From NCBI GenBank assembly GCA_964564845.1, contig CAZMCN010000034.1, positions 1 through 17,377 of the forward strand: DNA of 17,377 nt, in the 5' to 3' direction. This document shows positions 6,902 to 13,496 of the stretch, piece by piece (the first letter of the stretch is position 1; every line of letters starts with the position of its first letter). The notes below the pieces were generated by a model. The model was not told the origin of the DNA and made no database searches. It was given only the letters and a program-made list of their open reading frames with translations. Both the position numbers and the translations under genes were made by a program. Source of the stretch: CAYXPG01 sp964564845. Lineage in GTDB: Bacteria > Planctomycetota > Phycisphaerae > Sedimentisphaerales > Anaerobacaceae.

Positions 6902-8905
6902 ATGCCTCGCAAAATCGTTGTAACCTCAGCTCTGCCCTATGCAAACGGTTCCATACACATAGGGCATCTGGTTGAATATCTCCAGACCGACATCTGGGTG
7001 CGCTTTGAGAAGATGTGTGGCAACCAATGTCTCTATTTCTGTGCCGATGACACCCACGGTACACCTATTATGATAAGCGCCAAGGCTGCCGGCATATCAC
7101 CCGAGCAGCTCATTGAACGAATGTACGCTGAACACAAGGCTGATTTTGACGGTTTTCACATTGAATTCGATAATTATTACTCGACGCATTCACCGGAAAA
7201 TAAGGCTTTGAGTGAGCAGATTTTCAAATCACTTCACGAAGCCGGCTCAATCGTCAAACGCACCATCGAGCAGGCCTATTGCGAAAGCTGTAAAATGGCG
7301 CTGCCTGACAGATACATTCGCGGCGCCTGTCCGCGATGTGGGGCAGATGACCAGTATGGCGATTCCTGTGAAAACTGCAGCGCCACCTATCAGCCGACCG
7401 AACTTGTAAACCCGTATTGTGCAACCTGTCGGGCAGAGCCAACTCTGCAAACTTCTGAACACTATTTTTTCAAACTCGCCAATTACGAGGAACAACTAAA
7501 GGAGCTTATTTCAAAAGGATACACACAAAAATCCGTCGCAAACAAACTCGACGAATGGTTTGATGTCGGCCTGAAGGACTGGGACATCTCCAGAGACGGG
7601 CCATATTTCGGCTTTAAAATACCAGGCGAGGAAAACAAATTTTTCTATGTCTGGCTCGATGCGCCTATCGGTTATATGGCCTCGGCGAAAAACTATTGTG
7701 ACAGAAACGGCCTCGATTTTGACGAACTCTGGAACAGCGGGCAATACGAACTTTATCATTTCATCGGCAAAGACATTATGTATTTTCACGCACTTTTTTG
7801 GCCGGCAATGCTCATCGGTGCGCGATTCAGGCCGGCAGATAAGCTTTTCGTCCACGGCTTTTTGACCGTAAACGGCGAAAAGATGAGCAAATCACGAGGG
7901 ACTTTTATTAAGGCGGCCACCTACCTCAAATATCTCAATCCCGAAACTCTGCGGTACTACTATGCCAGTAAGCTGACCAGCGGCATAGAAGATATTGACC
8001 TGAGCATTGAAGATTTTCTTAACAAAAACAATTCCAACCTTGTCGGCAAATTTGCAAACCTGGCCTCACGTTCGGGTCCGATGCTGACTAAAAAACTTGA
8101 TTCACAGCTTAGCCAACTGGATGAGGCCGGCACCGTATTAATCAATAAGCTCGCCGCCGCAAAAGGACAGATTATAAATAATTATGAGAATCTTAACTTT
8201 GCTGCTGTCGTTCGGGAAATTGTTTCACTGGCCGACGATGCAAATCGCTACGTCGAGCAGAACCAGCCGTGGGTAACAGTAAAAACAGACCTTGAGAAAA
8301 CGAGGGCAACTCTTACAGCCACGATTAACGCTGTACGCATCCTGACGACTTACCTGAAACCAATCCTGCCGAAATACGCCGAAAAGGTGGAAAAATTCCT
8401 TAATGTCGATGAACTCTTATTTGCGGATGTCGAAACACAGCTTCTAAATCACAAAATTAACAAGTTTGAAAGGTTATTTGATAGAATTGATATAAGTGAG
8501 GTCAATGCAATGATAGAAGAGAGTAAGGAATCCCAAAGTTCCGAACATCATCAGGGTTCCGGCGGCGAACCAATAGCGCCGGAATGCACCATTGAGGATT
8601 TTGCAAAGATTGATTTAAGAATTGCCCGCGTTATCGCCGCCGACAGGGTTGAAGGTGCCGACAAACTGCTGCAGTTGCAGTTGGATGTGGGCGGCCTGCA
8701 AAAAACCGTCCTGGCCGGTATCGCACAGGCCTATGAACCAGAGCAACTCGTCGGCAAAATCGTAGTCTATCTGGCCAATCTAAAGCCGAGACAAATGAGA
8801 TTCGGACTTTCAGAAGGGATGATTCTGGCATCCGGCACCGGAGGGAAAGACATTTTTATGCTGACTGCAGACCCTGGAGCAAAACCCGGACAAAGAGTTT
8901 CTTAA
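6902..8905 (+). CDS. metG: Methionyl-tRNA synthetase with C-terminal tRNA-binding domain
   Basis: It charges tRNA-Met with methionine (class I synthetase, 667 aa). The HIGH motif reads HIGH at residues 19-22 and the KMSKS loop is exact at 327-331. The connective insertion carries two zinc-binding Cys pairs on each side (CESC...CPRC...CENC...CATC), placing it in the four-zinc-knuckle subgroup. An anticodon-binding helical domain covers about 370-520. The C-terminal hundred residues (from about 563; FAKIDLRIARVIAADRVEGADKL) form a Trbp111-type OB-fold that dimerises and binds tRNA. GGGGAG at 6894-6899 immediately precedes the ATG. It is 16 nt after the PSP1 gene and probably co-transcribed. The linker before the C-terminal domain (ESKESQSSEHHQGSGG) looks flexible. 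Confidence 0.97.
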   Translation: MPRKIVVTSALPYANGSIHIGHLVEYLQTDIWVRFEKMCGNQCLYFCADDTHGTPIMISAKAAGISPEQLIERMYAEHKADFDGFHIEFDNYYSTHSPENKALSEQIFKSLHEAGSIVKRTIEQAYCESCKMALPDRYIRGACPRCGADDQYGDSCENCSATYQPTELVNPYCATCRAEPTLQTSEHYFFKLANYEEQLKELISKGYTQKSVANKLDEWFDVGLKDWDISRDGPYFGFKIPGEENKFFYVWLDAPIGYMASAKNYCDRNGLDFDELWNSGQYELYHFIGKDIMYFHALFWPAMLIGARFRPADKLFVHGFLTVNGEKMSKSRGTFIKAATYLKYLNPETLRYYYASKLTSGIEDIDLSIEDFLNKNNSNLVGKFANLASRSGPMLTKKLDSQLSQLDEAGTVLINKLAAAKGQIINNYENLNFAAVVREIVSLADDANRYVEQNQPWVTVKTDLEKTRATLTATINAVRILTTYLKPILPKYAEKVEKFLNVDELLFADVETQLLNHKINKFERLFDRIDISEVNAMIEESKESQSSEHHQGSGGEPIAPECTIEDFAKIDLRIARVIAADRVEGADKLLQLQLDVGGLQKTVLAGIAQAYEPEQLVGKIVVYLANLKPRQMRFGLSEGMILASGTGGKDIFMLTADPGAKPGQRVS

Positions 8906-8914
8906 TTAAAATTA

Positions 8915-8981
8915 GCCACAAAGACGCGAAGGCACAAAGAATTTATGAATTAAAAAACTTCGTGTTTTTGACCTTTGTGGC
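8915..8981. repeat. Imperfect inverted repeat downstream of metG
   Basis: GCCACAAAG (8915-8923) is mirrored by CTTTGTGGC (8973-8981). Inside, GCGAAG near 8925-8930 and CTTCGTG near 8958 add pairs. The arms read like the dispersed 'CCACAAAGACACAAAGG' repeats found between genes in many environmental bacterial genomes. There is no T-tract after the hairpin on the plus strand, so I do not call it a terminator, although it could stabilise the metG 3' end. Confidence 0.6.
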
Positions 8982-8988
8982 AGAAAAA

Positions 8989-9064
8989 GAGTGCATGAGT
9001 GAATGCGTGGATGAGTAGACCAGCCACTGCTTAAACGCATTTACCCATAAACACATCTACGCAT
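8989..9064. repeat. Second imperfect inverted repeat built from ATGCGT/GATG units
   Basis: The left arm (8989-9018) carries ATGAGT, AATGCGT and GGATGAGT units. The right arm (9033-9064) carries ACGCATT, ACCCAT and ATCTACGCAT. The end of the right arm is the reverse complement of ATGCGTAGATGTGT, which matches the left arm ATGCGTGGATGAGT at 12 of 14 positions. The units repeat about every 7-8 nt, so several pairing registers are possible. It ends one base before the ATG of the next gene. Confidence 0.5.
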
Positions 9065-9065
9065 A

Positions 9066-9419
9066 ATGAAGAAAAGGCTCGAACAAATTGCAAGAGAGGA
9101 CGGTCGATTCAGCCCACAGGCAATACTTTTCGTTTATGAGGGACTCGGCTATACTACAAAAAAACTCACCGAAAAGCCCAGTCACGTTACCGGTCAGAAA
9201 CTTTGCGAGGGACTTAAAAAGCTGGCCATCGAAAAATGGGGAAGACTGGCAATGCTGGTATTAAACAACTGGGGCATAAAAGGCACCGCTGATTTTGGGG
9301 AAATAGTTTATCTGATGATAAAGAATAAATGGATGAGCGCCCAGCCGACCGATTCTCCCGATGATTTCGACGATGTTTACGATTTCAAAACCGTCTTCAA
9401 GGACCGGTTCAAATTCTAA
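9066..9419 (+). CDS. Minf_1886 family conserved protein
   Basis: A 117-residue soluble protein. The stretches AREDGRFSPQAILFVYEGL, HVTGQKLCEGL and NNWGIKGTADFGEIVYLMI are those of the uncharacterised Minf_1886 family, recalled from memory as restricted to Planctomycetes and Verrucomicrobia. No catalytic motif, signal peptide or membrane segment is visible; the C-terminus is acidic, then basic (DDFDDVYDFKTVFKDRFKF). No Shine-Dalgarno sequence is evident before the ATG, because the preceding 60 nt are an inverted repeat; translation may therefore be leaderless, weak or SD-independent. The function is unknown. Confidence 0.8.
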   Translation: MKKRLEQIAREDGRFSPQAILFVYEGLGYTTKKLTEKPSHVTGQKLCEGLKKLAIEKWGRLAMLVLNNWGIKGTADFGEIVYLMIKNKWMSAQPTDSPDDFDDVYDFKTVFKDRFKF

Positions 9420-9436
9420 AAGCCATTGCCCTGAAG

Positions 9437-9456
9437 AAGCCGGCGGATTGCGGCTT
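9437..9456. terminator. Possible weak bidirectional terminator between convergent genes
   Basis: AAGCCG (9437-9442) and CGGCTT (9451-9456) form a 6-bp stem with an 8-nt loop, located in the 35-nt gap between the convergent Minf_1886 and GNAT genes and touching the GNAT stop codon. Only ATTT follows on the plus strand and there is no clear T-run on either side, so this is weak. Confidence 0.25.
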
Positions 9457-9910
9457 ATTTGCGGAATTTTGCCAACTGCTCTCTAATGTCGCCGGATATA
9501 AAGTTGGCCACTTCTTCGAATCGCTCCCACCCTAATTTTTCCCAGAATTTGACCGCTTTCCTGTTACTGCTGAATACAAAAACATGACAATGGTTAATGC
9601 CCCGGCCTTTCAAAGCCGCCAGACCTCGCTCGGCAAGAGTGCTGCCGATTCCCTGGCGCTGATAATCCTTCTTTGTGGCAAGGTGGTACATATACCCTCT
9701 TCTGCCGTCATGGCCGCAAAGGACCGCCCCGACGAGACAGTCGCCGTCAAAGGCCACAAGGCTCAACCCCGGATTACGGCCAAGAAATCGCGAGATATTT
9801 TCTCTCGAATCGTCATGACTCAATCCTACGCCCTCGAAGCCGCGCCACAGGGCCACGACCTGCTCGTAATGTTCGATAGTCATCTCTTCGATTCGAATAT
9901 TCATAGCCAA
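9455..9910 (-). CDS. GNAT family N-acetyltransferase (YpeA-like)
   Basis: A 151-residue GCN5-related acetyltransferase, which transfers an acetyl group from acetyl-CoA to an unknown amine. The acetyl-CoA-binding motif A is visible as YHLATKKDYQRQGIGSTL (Q/RxxGxG/A pattern), followed by motif B around NRKAVKFWEKLGWERF. The early region MTIEHYEQVVALWRGFEGVGL resembles E. coli YpeA, whose substrate is unclear. GGAGG at 9923-9919 lies 8 nt from a TTG at 9910-9908 and 14 nt from an ATG at 9904-9902, so I favour the TTG, a difference of only two residues. It is downstream of the SagB-like gene on the same strand with a 44-nt gap and may be co-transcribed with it. Confidence 0.88.
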   Translation of the reverse strand: MAMNIRIEEMTIEHYEQVVALWRGFEGVGLSHDDSRENISRFLGRNPGLSLVAFDGDCLVGAVLCGHDGRRGYMYHLATKKDYQRQGIGSTLAERGLAALKGRGINHCHVFVFSSNRKAVKFWEKLGWERFEEVANFISGDIREQLAKFRK

Positions 9911-9954
9911 AATTCAAGCCTCCGGACGAAACCATTTTAAACCGGAGCAGCATA

Positions 9955-10695
9955 CTAAATACTTTTCTTCTTCCTACCTACGGCGGCGACATATATAACA
10001 AACTTTTCTTTGCCGTCCAGACCCAAAAGTTCGTTCATTATATCATCATCGAAAGCTCCGATTGCACAAGCGCCGCAGCCGAGCGATTCGGCGGCCAGAT
10101 ACAGATTTTGGCCCACATGTCCGGCATCCAGCAGAACGTACCTGTATCCTCTTTCGCCGTAACGCCACGTCATTCTCTCGACGACACAAACCCAGATAAA
10201 AGTAACAGCACTTTCTTTAACAAAGTCCTGTTTCAGACAGCCGTGAGTAATTTTGTCGCAAATCACATCGCTTATTATAAATTCCTGAATCTTATGTTCT
10301 AAAGCAAGATACCTGTAGAGGCCGGGCGTTAATCCATCGACCTTATTGACCAGAATAAAGGTCTCCAGTGGATGTCTGGCCCCGGCGGAAGGTACTGTTC
10401 TGAAAGTGTGGATATTACCGACCTTCTCTTTAACCCCCTGAGTACACCACAATAGATACGAAAGCTCATCTTTTGAAATAGCTGCATCCTGATATTCTCT
10501 GATGCTTGAACGGTGGTTGATTAATTTCTTTAGCGCCGAATCAATTTTGTCCGGGTCGGGCAGGTCGAATTTTTCCCCATCTTTGTCAAAAGCCGCCTCC
10601 AGTGCCGGCGGGGTGATTCCTTTTTGCTGCTTTGATATTCCGAGGTATTTATATTTGGACTTCTCAAAAAATTCTGCGCCGATTCCTGCACTCAT
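9955..10695 (-). CDS. SagB/ThcOx-type nitroreductase family oxidoreductase
   Basis: A 246-residue flavin oxidoreductase of the nitroreductase fold. Diagnostic stretches are HRSSIREYQDAAISKDELSYLLW (FMN-phosphate contact by HRSxR), TVPSAGARHPLETFILV (the S/P-SAGARHP/Y motif typical of SagB/ThcOx) and LLDAGHVGQNLYLAAESLGCG. In peptide natural-product clusters SagB oxidises azolines to azoles, but no cyclodehydratase (SagC/SagD-like) or precursor peptide is found here. This single-domain, stand-alone type is common in environmental bacteria and its substrate is unknown. The ATG is supported by GGGAGG at 10709-10704 with 8-nt spacing. A 14-codon ORF overlaps its start. Confidence 0.88.
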   Translation of the reverse strand: MSAGIGAEFFEKSKYKYLGISKQQKGITPPALEAAFDKDGEKFDLPDPDKIDSALKKLINHRSSIREYQDAAISKDELSYLLWCTQGVKEKVGNIHTFRTVPSAGARHPLETFILVNKVDGLTPGLYRYLALEHKIQEFIISDVICDKITHGCLKQDFVKESAVTFIWVCVVERMTWRYGERGYRYVLLDAGHVGQNLYLAAESLGCGACAIGAFDDDIMNELLGLDGKEKFVIYVAAVGRKKKSI

Positions 10696-10736
10696 ATCAG
10701 ATTCCTCCCTTTCTTATCTACGTTTTCCTCCAGCAC
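10692..10736 (-). CDS. Possible 14-codon upstream ORF overlapping the SagB-like start (ATGA)
   Basis: On the minus strand AAGGAG (10751-10746) lies 9 nt before a GTG at 10736 that opens the frame MLEENVDKKGRNLI. Its TGA overlaps the ATG of the SagB-like gene as ATGA. The spacing and overlap are those of a translationally coupled leader ORF. The peptide contains no Cys, Ser or Thr, so it is not a plausible azole-peptide precursor. A chance ORF is quite possible. Confidence 0.25.
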   Translation of the reverse strand: MLEENVDKKGRNLI

Positions 10737-10962
10737 CGTCCGTCTCTCCTTTTAGTCGCGTGGAAAGACAGCTTACTATCAAAATATGGGCATTTAATAA
10801 TACTACTGAATCAGCTTAAAAGATAGTTTTTCAATATTCAACCGAGTTTTTACCACAGAAATTAAAAAAACGCCCGAACATAAAAAATTTTTATTGCAGT
10901 TTGAATCGTATATGGTCATAATGAAGGGTTCGGAATTTTACAGGTGGAACGAAGGAGCATAA
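10737..10962. other. Divergent intergenic region
   Basis: This AT-rich gap separates the leftward SagB-like gene from the rightward zinc-ribbon gene. Apart from a candidate rightward promoter at 10894-10922 I see no RNA gene, repeat or conserved element. No good promoter was recognised for the leftward direction; a TATTAT lies near 10800 without a clear -35 partner. Confidence 0.5.
10894..10922 (+). promoter_or_regulatory. Candidate promoter for the zinc-ribbon/RNase H-PurN genes
   Basis: TTGCAG (10894-10899), a 17-nt spacer and CATAAT (10917-10922) lie about 40 nt upstream of the zinc-ribbon start codon. The -10 matches 5 of 6 positions; the -35 matches only TTG. Confidence 0.4.
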
Positions 10963-11697
10963 ATGGGACCTGTATTGAATGGTTTGGTAAAACTTCAGAG
11001 TGTTGAAAATCAGTTGCGGGCTGCCAAAGCGAAACTTACAAGGTGCCGAAGAAACGTTGTCATACAGGAGAACCAGGTTAGAAGTCTCGCCAACAGTCTC
11101 GAAGCTAAAAAGGAAGAGATTCAATTAACCAAAGTACAGTCCGACCGCCTCGAGTTGGAACTCAGGACCAGAGACGAACAAATAGCCAAGTTAAGGGCCT
11201 CTCTCAACGTCGCAAAAACGAACAAGGAATATGCTGCGGTCCTCACCCAGCTCAATACCACCAAGGCCGACAATTCCAAAATCGAAACCCAGATATTGGA
11301 ATTGCTCAAAGATATTGAGAGCGATGAGGCCGAGTGCGGAAAAATTCAGTCACAGATAGATGAGCAGAAACAAATACTTAAGCAGACCAGAAAAGACGCC
11401 GAACTGTCGGCGGCAAAGTATGAAGCCCAAATTGAGGAAATACAAACCAACTGGGAAGAGGCCGCGCGGAATATACCGCCTGAGTCGCTTAATATATTCA
11501 AACGGGTCGCCGAGACTTACGACGGAGAAGCCCTGGCGGTGGTCGAGACACAGGAGGGTAAAACAGCAGCATATAGCTGTGGCGGCTGCTTTATGGGTGT
11601 TACCGCTGAATCCGTCAATCTGCTTATGACAAAAGACGACATAATCCGATGTCCAAACTGCACAAGAATACTTGTCCTTGGCGGCTCACAAGAGTAA
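10963..11697 (+). CDS. Coiled-coil C4-type zinc-ribbon protein (CT398/CdsZ-like)
   Basis: A 244-residue protein with a long alpha-helical hairpin (about residues 5-180, rich in Glu, Lys, Gln and Leu heptads) and a C-terminal zinc ribbon, with CGGC at 206-209 and CPNC at 230-233. This is the layout of the chlamydial CT398/CdsZ and mycobacterial Rv2229c family (zf-RING_7 type). Its biochemical role is not settled; proposed roles include scaffold or nucleic-acid binding. In Actinobacteria the gene stands next to an RNase HI gene (Rv2228c), and here too an RNase HI domain follows immediately. GAAGGAG about 6 nt before the ATG supports the start. The downstream frame opens before this gene's stop codon, so coupled translation is likely. 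Confidence 0.87.
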   Translation: MGPVLNGLVKLQSVENQLRAAKAKLTRCRRNVVIQENQVRSLANSLEAKKEEIQLTKVQSDRLELELRTRDEQIAKLRASLNVAKTNKEYAAVLTQLNTTKADNSKIETQILELLKDIESDEAECGKIQSQIDEQKQILKQTRKDAELSAAKYEAQIEEIQTNWEEAARNIPPESLNIFKRVAETYDGEALAVVETQEGKTAAYSCGGCFMGVTAESVNLLMTKDDIIRCPNCTRILVLGGSQE

Positions 11698-11707
11698 GAT
11701 TAGCTGT

Positions 11708-12859
11708 ATGTCTCTTCCATTAATCAATAGTCGATTTAAAAAGGGTTCTAATACATTGAAGGAAAAGCTTGACGAAATCATCGTTTATACTGACGGCGGT
11801 AGCAGGGGCAACCCTGGTCCGGCTGCTGCCGGCTTTATCTTAACAGACGATGTAGGAAATCAACTACAGGCAAAGGCCTTTTTCCTCGGTCAGAGTACAA
11901 ACAATGTGGCCGAATACACCGCGATATGCAAAGCTCTTGAAGCTGCAGAGAAGACAGGTGCCGAACGGCTGAGAGTTTTTACCGACAGCGAACTGCTCGC
12001 AAGGCAGATTAACGGCCAATACAAGGTTAAAAGCGACAAGATAAGACCTCTTTTCCGGCAAACGCTTCAGATGCTTGGAAAATTCAAGAGCTACAAAATC
12101 CAACACATCACAAGGGAAGAAAACAAGGAAGCCGACAAACTCGTAAACAGGGCTTTGAATCTCGAACAGGATATTGACGCAGCCGGCAACTCGGAACAGA
12201 GTACGCAGGCAGTCTGCGAGCGGCAAACTTCGAGGGGCGAAAAGCCGATTCGGCTGGGCGTTTTAATCAGTGGCGGCGGCACGACATTAATGAACATTCT
12301 CGAATGTATTAAACAGGGCCGACTAAATGCACAGGTCGTTCTTGTAATAAGTTCACGCTCAACAGCAGGAGGCGTTGAGAAAGCAAAAGCTGCGGGTCTT
12401 GGGGTAAAAATCATCTGTGAAAAAGACTACTCCGACATCGACAAATTCAGCAGCAGTATCGAAAGCGAACTAGCATCAGCAGACGTTGACCTTGTCATAC
12501 AGGGAGGCTGGCTTTGCCTCTGGAAGATACCGGCCTGCTACGAGAATCGTGTTATGAACATACACCCGGCTTTGCTGCCGAGTTTCGGTGGAAAGGGCAT
12601 GTGGGGACATCATGTGCACGAGGCTGTTCTCAGGGCCGGCTGTAAGGTAAGCGGCTGCACGGTGCACTTCTGTTCAAACGAATATGATAAAGGGCCTATT
12701 ATAGTCCAGCGAACCTGCCCTGTAAAAGAGGACGATACCGCCGATACACTTGCATCAAGAGTTTTTGAGCAAGAATGCTTTGCTTATCCACAGGCAATAA
12801 AGCTCTTTGCCGAAGGGAAGCTGTTTGTCCAGGACAACAAAGTAAAAATAAAAGGATAA
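11708..12859 (+). CDS. Fusion protein: RNase HI domain + phosphoribosylglycinamide formyltransferase (PurN)
   Basis: One uninterrupted frame of 383 aa encodes two enzymes. Residues about 22-148 are a compact RNase HI (cuts RNA in RNA:DNA hybrids): YTDGGSRGNPGPAAAGF (D29), NNVAEYTAI (E69), VFTDSELLARQ (D93) and HITREENKEADKL (D143) supply the DEDD residues. A polar linker (about 149-178) leads to residues about 179-383, a GAR transformylase (10-formyl-THF-dependent third step of purine synthesis): VLISGGGTTLMNIL, then NIHPALLPSFGGKG (N284, H286) and NEYDKGPII (D327), the N/H/D catalytic set. The FGGKGMxGxHVHEAV form resembles Bacteroidetes-type PurN. The start is uncertain: ATG 11708 has a weak SD, while TTG 11756 has AAGGG 10 nt upstream; both precede the RNase H core. 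Inside the linker GAGGGG (12232-12237) lies 10 nt before an ATT, but no ATG/GTG/TTG is available for a separate PurN. Confidence 0.93.
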   Translation: MSLPLINSRFKKGSNTLKEKLDEIIVYTDGGSRGNPGPAAAGFILTDDVGNQLQAKAFFLGQSTNNVAEYTAICKALEAAEKTGAERLRVFTDSELLARQINGQYKVKSDKIRPLFRQTLQMLGKFKSYKIQHITREENKEADKLVNRALNLEQDIDAAGNSEQSTQAVCERQTSRGEKPIRLGVLISGGGTTLMNILECIKQGRLNAQVVLVISSRSTAGGVEKAKAAGLGVKIICEKDYSDIDKFSSSIESELASADVDLVIQGGWLCLWKIPACYENRVMNIHPALLPSFGGKGMWGHHVHEAVLRAGCKVSGCTVHFCSNEYDKGPIIVQRTCPVKEDDTADTLASRVFEQECFAYPQAIKLFAEGKLFVQDNKVKIKG

Positions 12860-12875
12860 TCAAACCTGCTGAACG

Positions 12876-12954
12876 GGGCAGCCCAAACGCAAAATAATGG
12901 ACATTCGGCTGAGCTCAGTCGAAGCCCGTTTGGGGGGCCCTGCGATTTGCGCAG
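12876..12954. repeat. Nested palindromic repeat element
   Basis: Outer arms GGGCAGCCCAAACG (12876-12889) and CGTTTGGGGGGCCC (12927-12940) pair at 12 of 14 positions. Their loop contains a near-perfect 20-nt palindrome, TTCGGCTGAGCTCAGTCGAA (12904-12923). A further 5-bp hairpin, CTGCG/CGCAG, follows at 12940-12954. The central palindrome resembles the 'TTCGACTGAGCTCAGTCGAA' dispersed repeats common in bacterial genomes. It fills nearly the whole gap between the fusion gene and the next ORF, and could end or stabilise the upstream mRNA. Confidence 0.65.
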
Positions 12955-12962
12955 TGTGAGAT

Positions 12963-13412
12963 ATGAACAAACGGCAAAAGGACATCCTAACAAACATTAT
13001 AGTCGTTCTGGTTATCACGGCCATTGCGGTTGTTGCGATGATTAACTTCAAGGATTGGGTTAACCGCTCCGAAGCGATGCGCGCTATGGAACAGCTTGGC
13101 CGGGAAGCACTTCGGTACCGAAAGGCCAACGGTTCGCTGCCCCCCGAATCTCACATCGACCGTAATAAAGACAAGCTGCAGGGTTCAGTACGGCTTGGCA
13201 AGATCCACTACAGGGCCTTGTGGATAGACTCAAAATCCCCACCAGATACTATTCTGGCTTATACTGAAAAAAACTACCGCTCATTACTCTTTAGCCCCGG
13301 CTTTATTGTTGTCAGACTGGACGGAACAGTCCAATGGATGAACAGGGAGGAATTTACGGCTCTTTTGGAACAACAGCAAAGTCCAATGGAGAAACAAATG
13401 CATTTGAAGTAA
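12963..13412 (+). CDS. Hypothetical membrane-anchored protein
   Basis: A 149-residue protein I do not recognise. A single hydrophobic helix (about residues 9-28, IIVVLVITAIAVVAMINF within) follows a short positive N-terminus (MNKRQK), giving a likely N-in signal anchor with the remainder outside the cytoplasm. The soluble part begins with a helical, charged segment (DWVNRSEAMRAMEQLGREALRYRKANGSLPPES) reminiscent of the start of pilin/pseudopilin-like bodies, but no prepilin peptidase G/FTxxE site is present. It contains 'LPPESHIDR', 'LAYTEKN' and 'VVRLDGTVQWM' segments. The SD is weak (GTGAG at 12955-12959). It may be a lineage-specific envelope protein. It converges on clpC. Confidence 0.65.
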   Translation: MNKRQKDILTNIIVVLVITAIAVVAMINFKDWVNRSEAMRAMEQLGREALRYRKANGSLPPESHIDRNKDKLQGSVRLGKIHYRALWIDSKSPPDTILAYTEKNYRSLLFSPGFIVVRLDGTVQWMNREEFTALLEQQQSPMEKQMHLK

Positions 13413-13427
13413 AGGGGTCGATTCACT

Positions 13428-13454
13428 CTGTTGGCATCACTGCAACACAGAGGA
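13428..13454. terminator. Possible hairpin between convergent genes
   Basis: CTCTGTTG and CAACACAGAG form an 8-bp stem with a 2-nt bulge in the 84-nt gap between the convergent hypothetical gene and clpC. There is no T-run on either strand, so terminator function is uncertain. Confidence 0.25.
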
Positions 13455-13496
13455 CGGTACAAGAGGCATCAGCCTAACCGGCCATTGCTCTTACTA

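Noticed and set aside
8915..8981. Intrinsic terminator for metG
   Set aside because: The hairpin lacks a T-run on the plus strand and is better described as a dispersed inverted repeat.
10692..10736. RiPP precursor peptide for the SagB-like enzyme
   Set aside because: The 14-residue peptide has no Cys, Ser or Thr to cyclise, and no cyclodehydratase gene is nearby.
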